DNA of 64,000 nt from Aldrovandia affinis (Eukaryota; Chordata; Actinopteri; Notacanthiformes; Halosauridae): assembly GCA_029706075.1 (NCBI GenBank), contig JAINUG010000308.1, forward strand, positions 894,083 to 958,082. Reading direction: 5' to 3'. The notes under the pieces were generated by a model. The model was not told the origin of the DNA and did no database searches. It saw nothing but the letters and a program-made list of their open reading frames with translations. Made by a program: the position numbers and the translations under genes. Shown here piece after piece: positions 21,970 to 31,035 of the stretch; the stretch's first letter is position 1; the number at the start of each line of letters is the position of its first letter.

Positions 21970-22236
21970 TAGGATTGGGGGTAGAAAACCAGAAGAAGGG
22001 GTAAAATAGGGTAAGGGTAGGGTATGATCCAGATTAGGTTGGGGTAACCATTAGAATTATGGTCTTGGTTAGGGTTGGGGTTTGAAAGGGGGTTCCAATT
22101 AGGGTTAAGGGTAAGGTAGGTAAAGGGTCGGGTAGGGTTCAGGTAGGGTTAGGGTTGGGTAGGGATTCAATTTTAGGGTTGGGGTGACCGTTGGGGTTAT
22201 GGCCTTGGTTAGGGTTAGGTTTGGGTTGTAGTCTCG
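21970..22236 (-). repeat. telomere-like TTAGGG-variant array
   Basis: On the + strand the segment is built of AGGGT/TTAGGG variants: GGTAAGGGTAGGGT, GGTTAGGGTTGGGGTT, TTAGGGTTAAGGGTAAGG, GGTAGGGTTAGGGTTGGGTAGG, TTAGGGTTGGGGTGACC and GGTTAGGGTTAGGTTTGGG. The vertebrate telomere repeat is TTAGGG. It lies between the two direct repeats of the retroelement. Confidence 0.8.
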
Positions 22237-22447
22237 GTCACTCCCCCAAGACAAGCCAGGGGGAGTCATGCACTGGCACATCAATGGTATCCCCATCGCT
22301 ATCTCATGATGCCCACTGTTCGGGCTTTGAGGAGACTTGGAAACGAGCCCCGTAAAAAATGGTGACAAGGGACAATGACGTTATTGTGAAGTTTGAATAT
22401 GAAATAGGAATTATAATGGTGACGGAGTGTGAATGAATTTTGGTGAA
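22237..22447 (-). repeat. retroelement terminal direct repeat, inner copy
   Basis: Lies directly after the RT stop on the - strand and repeats 21525-21765 with substitutions and small indels (roughly 80 percent by eye). Followed outward by the telomere-like stretch. Confidence 0.85.
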
Positions 22448-22559
22448 GTTCTTTTTGATCTGAAAATGTAATTGAACCGTTTTGCTGGAGAAAGTGGTGA
22501 TGAATGGGATGACATTTTTGGAGCGTGGCACCTTCTTGTTATGACTATCGTGCAGCTGA

Positions 22560-24148
22560 TTGATGGTAGATGATTTTATTGTTCTCAAAAAGCGTTTTGA
22601 ATACCCCCTTGGCCTGAGTGCCTGAAAGAGGGTTTGTGTGGCTTTGTCAAAATCTGATTTTCCTGTGCATAATCTATGGTACCGGATGATTTGAGATTTA
22701 ATTAGTCATTTGAATGTATGCTTGGGGTGAAAACTAGCCTTATGTAGCAGGGTGTGAGTGTCTGTGGATTTGAAAAAAACTTTGGTTTTGAATCTATGGT
22801 GTCCGTTGTCTGTTGGTGTTAGAAAAACTGTTGTATCCAAGAAGTCTATGGTGTTTTGATTTATTGTATGTTTACAGGTGATCTGTGGGTGATGTGTATT
22901 CATGAGATGTAGGAATTCCTGAAATGAATCCCTACCGTGGTGCCACACTCCAAAAATGTCATCCAAGTATCTATAATAAATGTAGGGTTTGTAATTACAT
23001 TTGAGGAACAGTGTTTCCTCCCACTCTGCCATGTAAATATTGGCATATGCCGGGGCAAACTTTTTGCCCATGGCTGTGCCCTGTATTTGTAGGTAGAATT
23101 GTGAATCGAATTCAAAATCATTGCGGGTTAAACTAATGTGAAGTAGTTGCAAAATATGTTGGTCAGAGCGGGAGGGGTCCGGGTTATTGTCAAGTGCCTG
23201 TTTAACTGCTTTCATGCCAAGGTGTGTCTGTATATTAGTGTAAAGACTATTGATATCTATACTAAAGAGAAAAGAATGTTGTGGAACCTGAACTGCGCTT
23301 AATTTGTCTATAAAATTATAAGTATCTTTTAAATAACTTTTATGTTGTTGGGAAATGGGGTTAAGGAAATGGTCGATGTAGTGGGCAATGTGATATGTTT
23401 CGCTGTCGCAGTCTGAAACAATAGGTCATCCCCTGGGGATCTCCCGAGGGACTGTCCATGCCTGAGGATCTGAATGGATTTTGGGAAGTAAGTAAAATTG
23501 TCTGGGGCGTGGAGTGGGTGGGCCTAGTAAGTAACATAGTTGTTTGAAATTTATAAAGTTGGTATAATATAATTGTTTAAGAATGATTTGGACTTGTGAC
23601 CGGGTTTCTGCCTGTATTGAGTGGGTAAGTTCTATATAGTGTTGTTTGTTATTTAATTGTCTTTTGGCTTCAAAGATGTATTGTTGTGTGTCTTGTATGA
23701 CGATGCCTGAGCCTTTATCGGCTGGTTTTATAACTATGTCCGGGTTATTGCATAATGTCTGTATAGCTGTTCTCTGATCAATAGGTAAATTATCCGCGTC
23801 TATGTGTCTGTTGTTAAAGGGAGTGTTTGAAATCGTGTTGTTTGATGTGATAAGCCGTTTTATTTCATTGTGTAATGTGTTGTTTATTGGTTCCAAAGTT
23901 GATGGAATGATAAATGGTATACGGTTAGTGTTTTGAGTATATTTAAAATGGTCCATTAATTTCAGCTTCCTATTGAAGGCATGAACGTCCCTCCTGAGTT
24001 CCCCACGGTCCGACCCACCTGTCACTGGTGTCGGAATGAAAGTCAGTCCCCTCTCCAGCAATGCCCGCTCCGACCTAGACAGTTTAAAAGATGTAGTGAG
24101 GTTGAAAACATTGGTGTGCCGGCCCATCACGGGTATGCACTTTTCCAC
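22560..24148 (-). pseudogene. Penelope-type reverse transcriptase
   Basis: The N-terminal part (24148-23426) shows FNLTTSFKLSRSERALLERG, FNRKLKLMDHFKY, the block IVIKPADKGSGIVI and FYLLPKIHSD, all hallmarks of Penelope-like RTs. After a frame change near 23430 come RPIVSDCDSE and LFSIDINSLYTNI (first catalytic D). The next part (23215-22706) has YLQIQGTAMGKKFAPAYANI and RYLDDIFGVW with the YLDD box at about 22958-22969. The C-terminal thumb, LIKSQIIRYHRLCTGKSDF and then IPFITTFSSKTVQLHFQIKK, runs to about 22450. A GIY-YIG module should follow in most families but none is seen. It would copy element RNA into DNA at a chromosomal 3' end. Confidence 0.87.
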
Positions 24149-24199
24149 CCTCAGTAGTTTAACTGGTCTAGCCAGAAGTTGAGGATCTGCAATGCTGTC

Positions 24200-24767
24200 G
24201 GACCCGTCCAGTGGATGTGGTCCCTAGCCTCCACCTGAAATCTCAACTTACTGATCTCGGCCAAGTGATTGCCATGGTTAATAATATGATTATTGATTAT
24301 TTGTAGCGTATTTTGTTGTGCTCTGGTCAGGAAGTCCGAATAGTGGATGGGGGTGTATAAATTGTGGCGTTGGGGAAGGCCCCCTTAGCCGCCCTCCACA
24401 TCTGCTGCAACTGTTTGATGGCTGTTTTTAGAGGGTGTTGATCCTTATTGTTAATTCCTACCGATAATATGACTCTCTGCGTATGTGGGTTGGGTGAGAG
24501 TTTGTCCAGAAGATGGGCAATATGTAGGAAATTGGCACCAGGGAAGCTGTCTATTTGTATATATTTATTAGTGAAATAGGGGATTCGACTGAGGTTTGAA
24601 TCCCCTAGAATGACTGTTGGTTTGTGGATCTGAATAGTCCAGTCTACTTGTTTTCGTAACGTGTTCAGATGGCGAAAAGGTTTTTGTGGAGGCCCCCGTA
24701 CAGAGTCCTCGCTCCCATCGGAGGATGAGAGAGAGACATTTGCCAGGGCCAAATTTTGCGTCTCCAC
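24200..24767 (-). pseudogene. SGNH hydrolase-like (esterase) domain of the retroelement
   Basis: Four SGNH blocks appear in order on the - strand. VILGDSNLSRI gives the nucleophile Ser (GDS, about 24597-24605). DSFPGANF gives the block II Gly (about 24539). ILSVGINNKDQ gives the block III GxN (about 24450-24458). RDHIHWTG gives the block V DxxH-type His, at about 24205-24225, reached after a frame change near 24330. Such domains occur in ORF1 of CR1/L2 LINEs, where an ester- or lipid-related role has been suggested. The domain sits directly upstream of the RT. A short overlap with a frame change near 24775 joins it to the N-terminal ORF. Confidence 0.75.
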
Positions 24768-24783
24768 CTGTATGACTGATGTA

Positions 24784-25779
24784 TTATTCTCTGCTATTAT
24801 TCTCGGCCATTAGCACCGTGCTGTATAATTGGGGGGCGGGTCCTATATCATGACCGCGCGGTTGCCGAGGAGAGACCACCGTTGGAATATCCTCTGTGTC
24901 ATCCCTGGTGTTAGGGGGGCTCAGTTTTGGGGATGAACATGGAAATTTATTCTCCTTTATGTTCCCCTGCATCATACCACCCCCTCCACTTTTTATATTG
25001 GGAGTGCCCAGAATCGATGTGGTCCCTTCCCCGGCTTCCACGCGGGGACCGCCCCATAGAAAATCTGCGGAAGGATCAGATGTTATCATATTGGTAATGT
25101 TATGTGTCACTTGGTCCTGTTTTGATAGGGACGGGTCCGACAGAATGCTATCACACACAACAACTGCTACATTGCTCACTGGTGCTCTGTCTCTTACAGG
25201 GGAGGGAAGTCCTGAGCTAGGGAAGTTGGGTTGGTGCTGTCCCTGACCTAAAATCTGAGCCTGGATTGTAATGCCCCTATTCGTCTTCTGGATGGGGGGC
25301 TCTGTTATATTATTATTAGGGGCCTCTTTTACATTGTTGGCTAACATTGCCTCTACTGTGGTAATCGTTGAGGGGGTCAACCTGCGTTTATACCTCACAC
25401 GAGCCCAGAATGTTGCCCTCTGTATAGCCACTGGGTCCCACACATCCACCTTATCCAAAATATCTGCGATAACCCTATCATAATGTGATCTAAGGATCAG
25501 CATGTTACCCTGCATCCAATTTAATGTATTCAGATGAACCTCTTTGCTTGTCTCTTCCAGGGGTGAAGAAGGCTTTATGAATTCTGTCAATTTATTCACC
25601 TGCCTCATCATTCCAGGAGGGAATGAGTTGGACTTGAGGGATTTTACCACTATTTCTGAATGATGAATAGCCTGTATTAATTTGAAATACAATTTGGTCT
25701 GTTTCAGGTCTTTACTAGTTGTTTGTTTGGTGGAAATGTGGGACCCTAAATGTCTCTGTGGGCCAATTAATGATGCCAT
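24784..25779 (-). pseudogene. unrecognised N-terminal ORF of the retroelement
   Basis: A frame of 331 codons beginning MASLIGPQRHLG. The first half is helical and basic (residues about 20-150, with TFWARVRYKRRLTPSTI at about 130-146). The second half is low-complexity, rich in Pro, Ser, Gly and Asn. It ends MAENNSRE, and ENNTSVIQVETQN continues in another frame into the SGNH domain, so the two were probably one long protein. I do not recognise a known fold; there is no GIY-YIG signature. A nucleic-acid-binding role would be inference only. Confidence 0.6.
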
Positions 25780-25847
25780 TTTTAGAAAACACCAGTTTTA
25801 AAACTAAAACCAAGATTAAAAGTGGCTGGTATATTATCTCCTTTAAA

Positions 25848-25895
25848 ATGGCCGCCCCACAGTCGCAGAATGGCCGACCCACAGTGGCAAAATGG
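25848..25895. repeat. short tandem repeat in the retroelement 5' region
   Basis: ATGGCCGCCCCACAGTCGCA, GAATGGCCGACCCACAGTGG and CAAAATGGCC form about 2.5 copies of a 21-22 bp unit. An A-rich stretch (25940-26090) separates it from the element end. Confidence 0.6.
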
Positions 25896-26556
25896 CCAAC
25901 ACACCTAAAAACAGGACCCCTCTAAAACCTAATACCAAAAATGACAGTATTACAATATAGGAGAGTCAAAAAATTGTAAAAAGTAAAAGAATAAAACATT
26001 AAAAAATTAAAAAGATAAACAATAAAATAAAAACCCCTTTAAAACCCTTTAAAACCCAATAAAACCAATAGTAAAAAAGGGGGGAAAAAGACCCTAAGGT
26101 TAAGGTTAGGGTCTGCTGCTAACGTCTTGGTGCCAGATACCACCTTCAGAGGTCTTGTGGAGTCCATGCCTCGACGGGTCAGAGCTGTTTTGGTGGCATG
26201 AGGGGGACCTACACAATATTGGGCAAGTGGTTTTAATGTTGTGGCTGATCGGTGTATATATTACTTACAATCTGTCAATCACTCCACAGTGGCAGAGGCC
26301 ATTGTTAACAATTAACAATATCACAGGCTTTGTATTGAATAACACGAGCTACATGGTTAAGACACCATTCAACACCAAAATATAAAATATTATGTTCCCT
26401 TAATTGAATTAAAAAAATCAATGATATTAAATTATTATTTTTATTTTGCCTTTAGGCTGTAAATAAAACATTTTCCTTTTGCTTTCAATTGACCCTTCGC
26501 TAAACCATGCCCCCCTTAGTTATTGTTGCTAAGTCCGTCAAGCTTTCGGAGCCAGC

Positions 26557-26804
26557 ATGGCGCTACCGCTGTCGCTAACTGCTCTCCCTGGAGAAATTTT
26601 ATCCAATTTTTGGAAAATAGACAAAGAGATTTCCGATAGAACCAGACAGAAGAGCCTACAGTATGCTTTCGAAGGTTATATCCAGGATATCACAATTACA
26701 GGATAGAAGGGATAGCCTACAGATCACAAAGTAAAAGTGAATCACCTGGCGATTGAGACAGAGGACAACGACATTAAGGAGCAACACTGTTCCTGTAAAG
26801 CTGG
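26557..26804 (+). pseudogene. exon ending in a CxC (possible SWIM finger) motif
   Basis: ATG at 26557 opens MALPLSLTALPGEILSNFWK, then DKEISDRTRQKSLQYAFEGY. The frame stops at about 26706. In other frames YRSQSKSESP and HLAIETEDNDIKEQHCSCKA follow, ending at the donor GGTAGGT at 26805. CSCKAG resembles the start of a SWIM zinc finger (CxC...CxH), whose second half would lie in the next exon. Similar sequences are, as far as I recall, multicopy in fish. Two frame breaks make the exon non-functional. Confidence 0.55.
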
Positions 26805-27243
26805 GTAGGTCTTTATTCACTTTATTCACTATTACAATCATTAAAAAGCAAAAGCAGTAGGCCTATATAACGTTACATTCAGTAGTAAGTTAGCTAGCAT
26901 TAGCTAACTAACGTAACATTAGTAGCCTGTGCTGTAACGACATTACTCTGGTTAGCTCCACAGGTTTCTGCACCCATTGACAAAGTGCTGAAATAGTAAT
27001 TATAGTAACATCTTAACGTTAGCAAGCTGGCTGGATCACGAATAACAAAGCTAACATTTAGTCTAACTTTACCAACGTTGCAACCCGGAGCTGTATATCC
27101 AGATCGTAGCCACGTTAGCGTCGCTGGCTAAGCTTGCTAGCGCCACGGATAGCTACGAACCTTACGATAATTTAGGTTAACCAGCTAACATCTGATAACA
27201 ACAGCATAACATTATTTTACGGTTGATAAGAGTAATTACTTAC

Positions 27244-27444
27244 CTTGGAGCAGACAAAGCTGTGCTTGTTGATCTTGGAGGTGTTCAACTGGGCATGAGG
27301 ACATCCACATAGCTTTATACACAGTCTACACTTTTCAGGATTTGATTTAGGTTTTGTAAAGGGAAAAAAACGTATATCTCCTTCAAACCTCTCTGGGTAA
27401 CGAGTGTCACTGTTACATGTGCCCCAGGCACAACGTTTAACCAT
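27244..27444 (-). pseudogene. THAP-domain first exon
   Basis: The start MVKRCAWGTCNSDTRY at 27444 is chosen because the C2CH zinc finger begins there (C5, C10). FFPFTKP and KCRLCIKLCG follow, and HSFVCSK ends the exon at a good donor (AAG/GTAAGT at 27243). The third Cys is present; the His of CxxH would be the first residue of the next exon (VCSK/HF in typical THAP proteins). Exon length is 67 codons in phase 0. THAP fingers bind DNA in transposases and in host regulators. No second exon is visible to the left, so it is a remnant within the element. Confidence 0.8.
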
Positions 27445-27649
27445 AATTTGCCAAAAATCCGCAAAACCAGCTCGAAAATGAAGAAAAATTTGAAATTTTG
27501 CGTGAAAGTCAACGGGGGGCAGCAAAAAACTGTCGGACTCTCTGTCGGAGTATGTACAGCACGGCGCTGTGATTGGCCAGTTTGCGTTTTGGGGCGTGGT
27601 TTAGCGAAGGGTCAATTGTTTTTATAAGTTAGTGCAGTTTAAAAATATC

Positions 27650-28030
27650 CGCAGGGGGCGGCGGATAGCGTAGCGTTCTAACGCACCACAATTTGGCTGG
27701 TCCGATGTGGTGGGCGCTGCCTGTCAGGGACACAGTCCGACACCCGGGTCTCTACCAGACCGAGACCGGCCCTGGTCATCAGCCCCAATCGGGGGTGGCA
27801 TTTGGCTGTCCGCCCCAGGGGGAAGGGGGTGGGTGAGCCGGCTCAGGTTCGTCGTGAAGCACATAAGGAGTCTCCAGAACGTGGGTGGGCAAATTCCGTC
27901 TTGAAGGAAGCGGAATGCGCTGCCCACGGAGAATTAGCTTGCCTTGTAGAGAGGAGCAACGGACCCGTATTGGGAGGGCAAATGGAAACAAATAGAGGGA
28001 ATCATTTGCTACTAAATTGGGAAAAAAATC
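27650..28030 (+). mobile_element. tRNA-headed SINE, copy 1
   Basis: The head GCGGCGGATAGCGTAGCG is tRNA-like. The body shares GGCATTTGGCTGTCCGCC and CCAGGGGGAAGG with the reverse copy at 29150-29516 (TAATTGGCTGTCTGCCTCAG). The tail is CTAAATTGGGAAAAAAATC. No protein is encoded. The head is too diverged to name the parent tRNA. Confidence 0.55.
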
Positions 28031-28129
28031 ACAGACAAAATATATTTGTCTGCCCACTCATTTCAACATACCAGTTTGATGCTCCAGCATGGGCATGATA
28101 AAAGTGACAACATTTTCACAATTGAAAGC

Positions 28130-29110
28130 AGTTCCTACTTACAAATTAATCAGTATGATTATGTGTGGGCAGTGGCAATTTTACCGCGGGTGCAGGGGGT
28201 GCATTTGCATGAATTACAGCCATGAGTCTGTTTGGATATGTCTATCAGCTTTGCAGACCTAGATTGGGCAACGTTTGCCCATTCTTCCTTACAGAACTGT
28301 TCAAGCTCAGTCAGATTGCGCGGTGACCGTCGATGGACTGCACTCTTCAAGTCATTCCATAGGTTTTCAATCTGTTTTCAGATTTAGGTCAGGGCTCTGA
28401 CTAGGTCACTCAAGAATATTTCAACACTGGTTTCATCTGACCACAACACTTTTTGCCACATGCCTTCAAAATGACTTCAGGGTGTTTTTTGCATACTGCA
28501 AATGGGACTGAATGTGGACTTGTTTGAGTAGTGGCTTCCTTCTTATCACCATATTATAGTTGCTATTGGGCTCTTGGTGGCCTCGCTGATCAGTCTCCTT
28601 CTTGCTTGGTCATCCAGCTTAGACAGATGGCCTGATCTAGGCAAGGTCCTGGTGGTGCCATGCACCTTCCTCTTCTTAATTATGGTCTTGACCGTGCTCC
28701 AAGGTATATTTAAGGCCTTTGAAATCTTTCTATACCCATTTCCTGATATGTGCCTTTCCACAACTTTATTCTGGAGTTATTTTGAAAGTTCCTTGTTGCT
28801 CATGGTGGATCATTTACTATGAAATGCACTACCCAGCAGTGGAATCTTCTAGGAACAGCTGATTCTATTCTGAAGTAATCAGAATCACGACAATTGGACA
28901 GAGGTGGAGGCCAATTAACTTGGTTTGTGATCTACAAGGTGATTGGTTATTCTTGAGCTAGTTTACAATTGGTATGATAGGGGTGTAGACATATCAATCC
29001 AAGTTATTCAATTTTTTTATCTTTAATTAATGTTCAGAAATTTTGAATGTTTTTTTCACTTGGAAGTTGTAGGGTAATGTGTAAATAAAGGTGGAAAAAG
29101 TCTGTACTTT
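28130..29110 (-). mobile_element. Tc1-like transposon remnant
   Basis: On the - strand two pieces of transposase remain: RHISGNGYRKISKALNIPW ... GHLSKLDDQARRR (28546-28761, DNA-binding half) and VHRRSPRNLTELEQFCKEEW (28159-28350, C-terminus). The catalytic core between them is mostly deleted; a WSDET-like trace and QNTLKPVLKVD-like noise lie at 28400-28480. Terminal repeats are not clear. Inactive. Confidence 0.7.
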
Positions 29111-29149
29111 AATGTTTTATTTTCACCAAGTTATTGCAATCTTTTTAAA

Positions 29150-29516
29150 CATTTTTTTAAATAGATTTTGTTTCAGATTTGTCCAATTTCCCCCCAATTT
29201 AGGAGCCAATTACACCCTCTCTTTTCATGTCAATGCCCCACTTGTATTGTGAGTTCACTGCCGTAGCCCTAAGACCGGCAGTGACAAACGCGATGTACCG
29301 CCTCCTCCAAGCCGGCACTCGCCAAGCCATCGACTGTAACTCTGGTATACAGAGCCACTCCTATACACAGCAAACTTATATCGGCTTCCTTCCCCCCTCC
29401 CTGAGGCAGACAGCCAATTACAGCGCCCTAGCGGCACTCCCAGCCGATACTGGCTGACACTAATGCGAAGTGGTCAGCGTCGAAAATTGTAACCGCTAGA
29501 CCACCCGGGAGGCCCC
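29150..29516 (-). mobile_element. tRNA-headed SINE, copy 2
   Basis: Read on the - strand it starts GGCCTCCCGGGTGGTCTAGC, an A-box-like tRNA head, shares the central TTGGCTGTCTGCCTCAGG with copy 1, and ends CCTAAATTGGGGGGAAATTG. A related head, GGCCTTCCGGGTGGAGTAG, lies at 52171. Confidence 0.6.
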
Positions 29517-30384
29517 CTTATTGCAATCTTTTGATCTAAGCAAACGAGTCGTTCCCCACACAGGCGTTCTGATCTATGGTCTGGACATTAATTTCCACAA
29601 CTTCATAGATCTGCAGAAGAGCTTTTGTGTTCATTTTGATTTGGAATCCTCATCTTGCAAATGAGAAGTAGGTTACTTGAGAACCAGTTAATTGAGAACC
29701 AGTTATATTTTTTGATTATGAAACTGGAACTGCAAAATATTTACAGTTACAGATTACAGATTTTATATTTCTGTTAGTGGCTGTGCATTTGCTTTGATAA
29801 AGCAATAGTCAGAATGGGGACCATCTTCACAAATGGGAGCTTCTTCTATTCTGTACCATAAAACCCTCATGGTATCAGCGGGACCACACTTGATTCACAG
29901 AAATGGAGCATGACATCGACAGAGCCCCGCACACCTCAGCGAGACAGCGTGACCGGCACATGTTTCTGGGACATCGGTCAGACACTGTCCCAGGAGTCCT
30001 CATCCATGAATGAGCACTATTTTCCTTTGTATTATTCAGAAAATTGCCGCTGGGCTGGTTTTTATAATCTCTCTATTTACTTAATTGTTTAAAGTGTTTA
30101 TTATCTCAGCCGTTTCTGTGGGAACTGGCAGGCGGGCGCTTGGGGCAGGCGCCGGCTCTGGCCTTACCTGCCCTGCCCTGCTCGTCACCTCTGTGCCCTG
30201 CGTTCCAGGGCACTAATTAAATATTAATTGCGGCACTGTTGTCTCTATTCTCATGGCTGCGGTTACTATGGCAAACTGAAGGTCACATGAGATTGCTGCC
30301 ATTTGTTCCATTGAAACCCTGCCCCTATTCGGTACTTGGTTACAGTGCAGTCTGTTCTTTATAAATGAGTCCTTCTGTCCTCTG
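29517..30384. other. no gene seen
   Basis: Unique-looking sequence. A G/C-rich patch of GGGCAGGC and CCTGCCCTGC lies near 30120-30200. No domain or convincing exon. Confidence 0.45.
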
Positions 30385-30386
30385 TA

Positions 30387-30387
<1 letters not shown>

Positions 30388-30425
<38 letters not shown>
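30388..30425. repeat. (AT)n microsatellite
   Basis: About 18 uninterrupted AT dinucleotides followed by CAGTATATATCATATC. Confidence 0.95.
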
Positions 30426-30428
<3 letters not shown>

Positions 30429-30717
30429 TATATATCATATCAAGGTAACTACTAAAATAAAGGAAACACCAATGTAAAGAGTATTAATAGGGCTTTAATA
30501 GGATCACCACGAACTGCAATGCACCTTGGCATAGAAAACTGTTTGCAGTGTTTTTTTGCTGCTGAACTCACCCCTGCTGTTTCACCAAGCTTCAGGACCC
30601 TGGACAGCAGCTGCCTCTGCCAGGCAAACACAGCTCAGAGTGATTGATAATCAGCCCAGGATGTGCTCGGGTGTCTGGCCTGGTGTAAAGTCACAGTCAA
30701 ACAGTCAAAACCACAAA

Positions 30718-30873
30718 GGCACAGCCCGGCCTACACTGCAGCTCACTCTACACTCCACACACTAAAGGACAGTCTGCCCAGTACAGCTCACTTTACACTC
30801 TACACAGTAAAGCACAGCCTGGCCTACACTGCAGCTCAATCTACACTAAAACTATCTGGCCTACATTGCAGGC
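30718..30873 (+). repeat. 46 bp minisatellite, about 3.3 units
   Basis: Units share GGCCTACACTGCAGCTCA or CCAGTACAGCTCA, then CTACAC and a CACTAAAG/CAGTAAAG close. The copies differ at about 10-20 percent of positions. No coding context is evident. Confidence 0.75.
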
Positions 30874-31035
30874 TGCAAAATGCAGAACAAACTTTTTGTT
30901 TCTCTTCTCCTGGAGGTTTTCTTAAAGGAGAAAGTTTGGAGATCCTGAAGGCGGATGACGAGCACAGCGATACGCCCTTTTCCTCAAAATCTATGATTCT
31001 TAGCTGCAAGATGAGAGAAATGCTTCACAGACATA

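Larger units (their letters stand above)
21495..26110 (-). mobile_element. Penelope-like retroelement with an SGNH/esterase domain
   Basis: Read on the - strand from 26110: a 5' UTR of about 330 bp, an unknown N-terminal domain (24784-25779), an SGNH hydrolase-like domain (about 24200-24770), a Penelope-type reverse transcriptase (about 22560-24148), and a long 3' region with two direct repeats around a telomere-like stretch. The ends carry GGTTAGGGT (right) and AGGGTTAGGT (left), and the Tc1 target is interrupted cleanly between GGACCTGGA and CTGCTGCTAACG. No GIY-YIG endonuclease motif is visible after or before the RT, although most Penelope elements have one. The coding region is interrupted in about four places, so the copy is inactive. 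Confidence 0.8.
20544..26257 (+). mobile_element. Tc1-like transposon (family X, copy 1), split by a Penelope-like element
   Basis: The left piece (20544-21494) holds most of the transposase. The right piece (26112-26257) starts exactly where the left one breaks off, judged by the second copy at 47856-49073, and ends in the terminal repeat GTGGCTGATCGGTGTA. The 4.6 kb between them is the retroelement at 21495-26110. The left terminal repeat is missing; the family X element starts at TATTAGGCAGCAAGT. Confidence 0.88.
26487..27618. mobile_element. inverted-repeat element with a THAP exon and an opposing CxC exon
   Basis: Arms of 28 bp, 26487-26514 and 27591-27618, are inverted copies with one mismatch (CAATTGACCCTTCGCTAAAC ...). 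Inside, a + strand exon starts at 26557 and a - strand exon starts at 27444; the two point toward each other, and about 440 bp of apparently non-coding sequence lies between them. The arrangement suggests a DNA transposon carrying two convergent genes that has lost most of its interior by deletion. THAP domains occur in P-element and some other transposases. Target duplication is unclear because CAATTG is itself palindromic. Confidence 0.65.

Noticed and set aside
21970-22236. True interstitial telomere from a chromosome fusion
   Set aside because: The units are irregular and lie between the repeats of a retroelement, so an element-borne origin is more likely.
22237-22447. Hammerhead ribozyme in the retroelement repeats
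   Set aside because: Some Penelope elements carry one, so I looked for CTGATGA and GAAA cores on both strands. GGAAACGAG and CATGATG are present on the + strand but not with the spacing or stems of a hammerhead.
24896-25246. 116-codon + strand protein
   Set aside because: Antisense shadow of the retroelement N-terminal ORF, with no motif of its own.
24784-25779. N-terminal GIY-YIG endonuclease (Naiad-like permuted layout)
   Set aside because: No GIY/YIG pair or the following R and E motifs could be found in this ORF.
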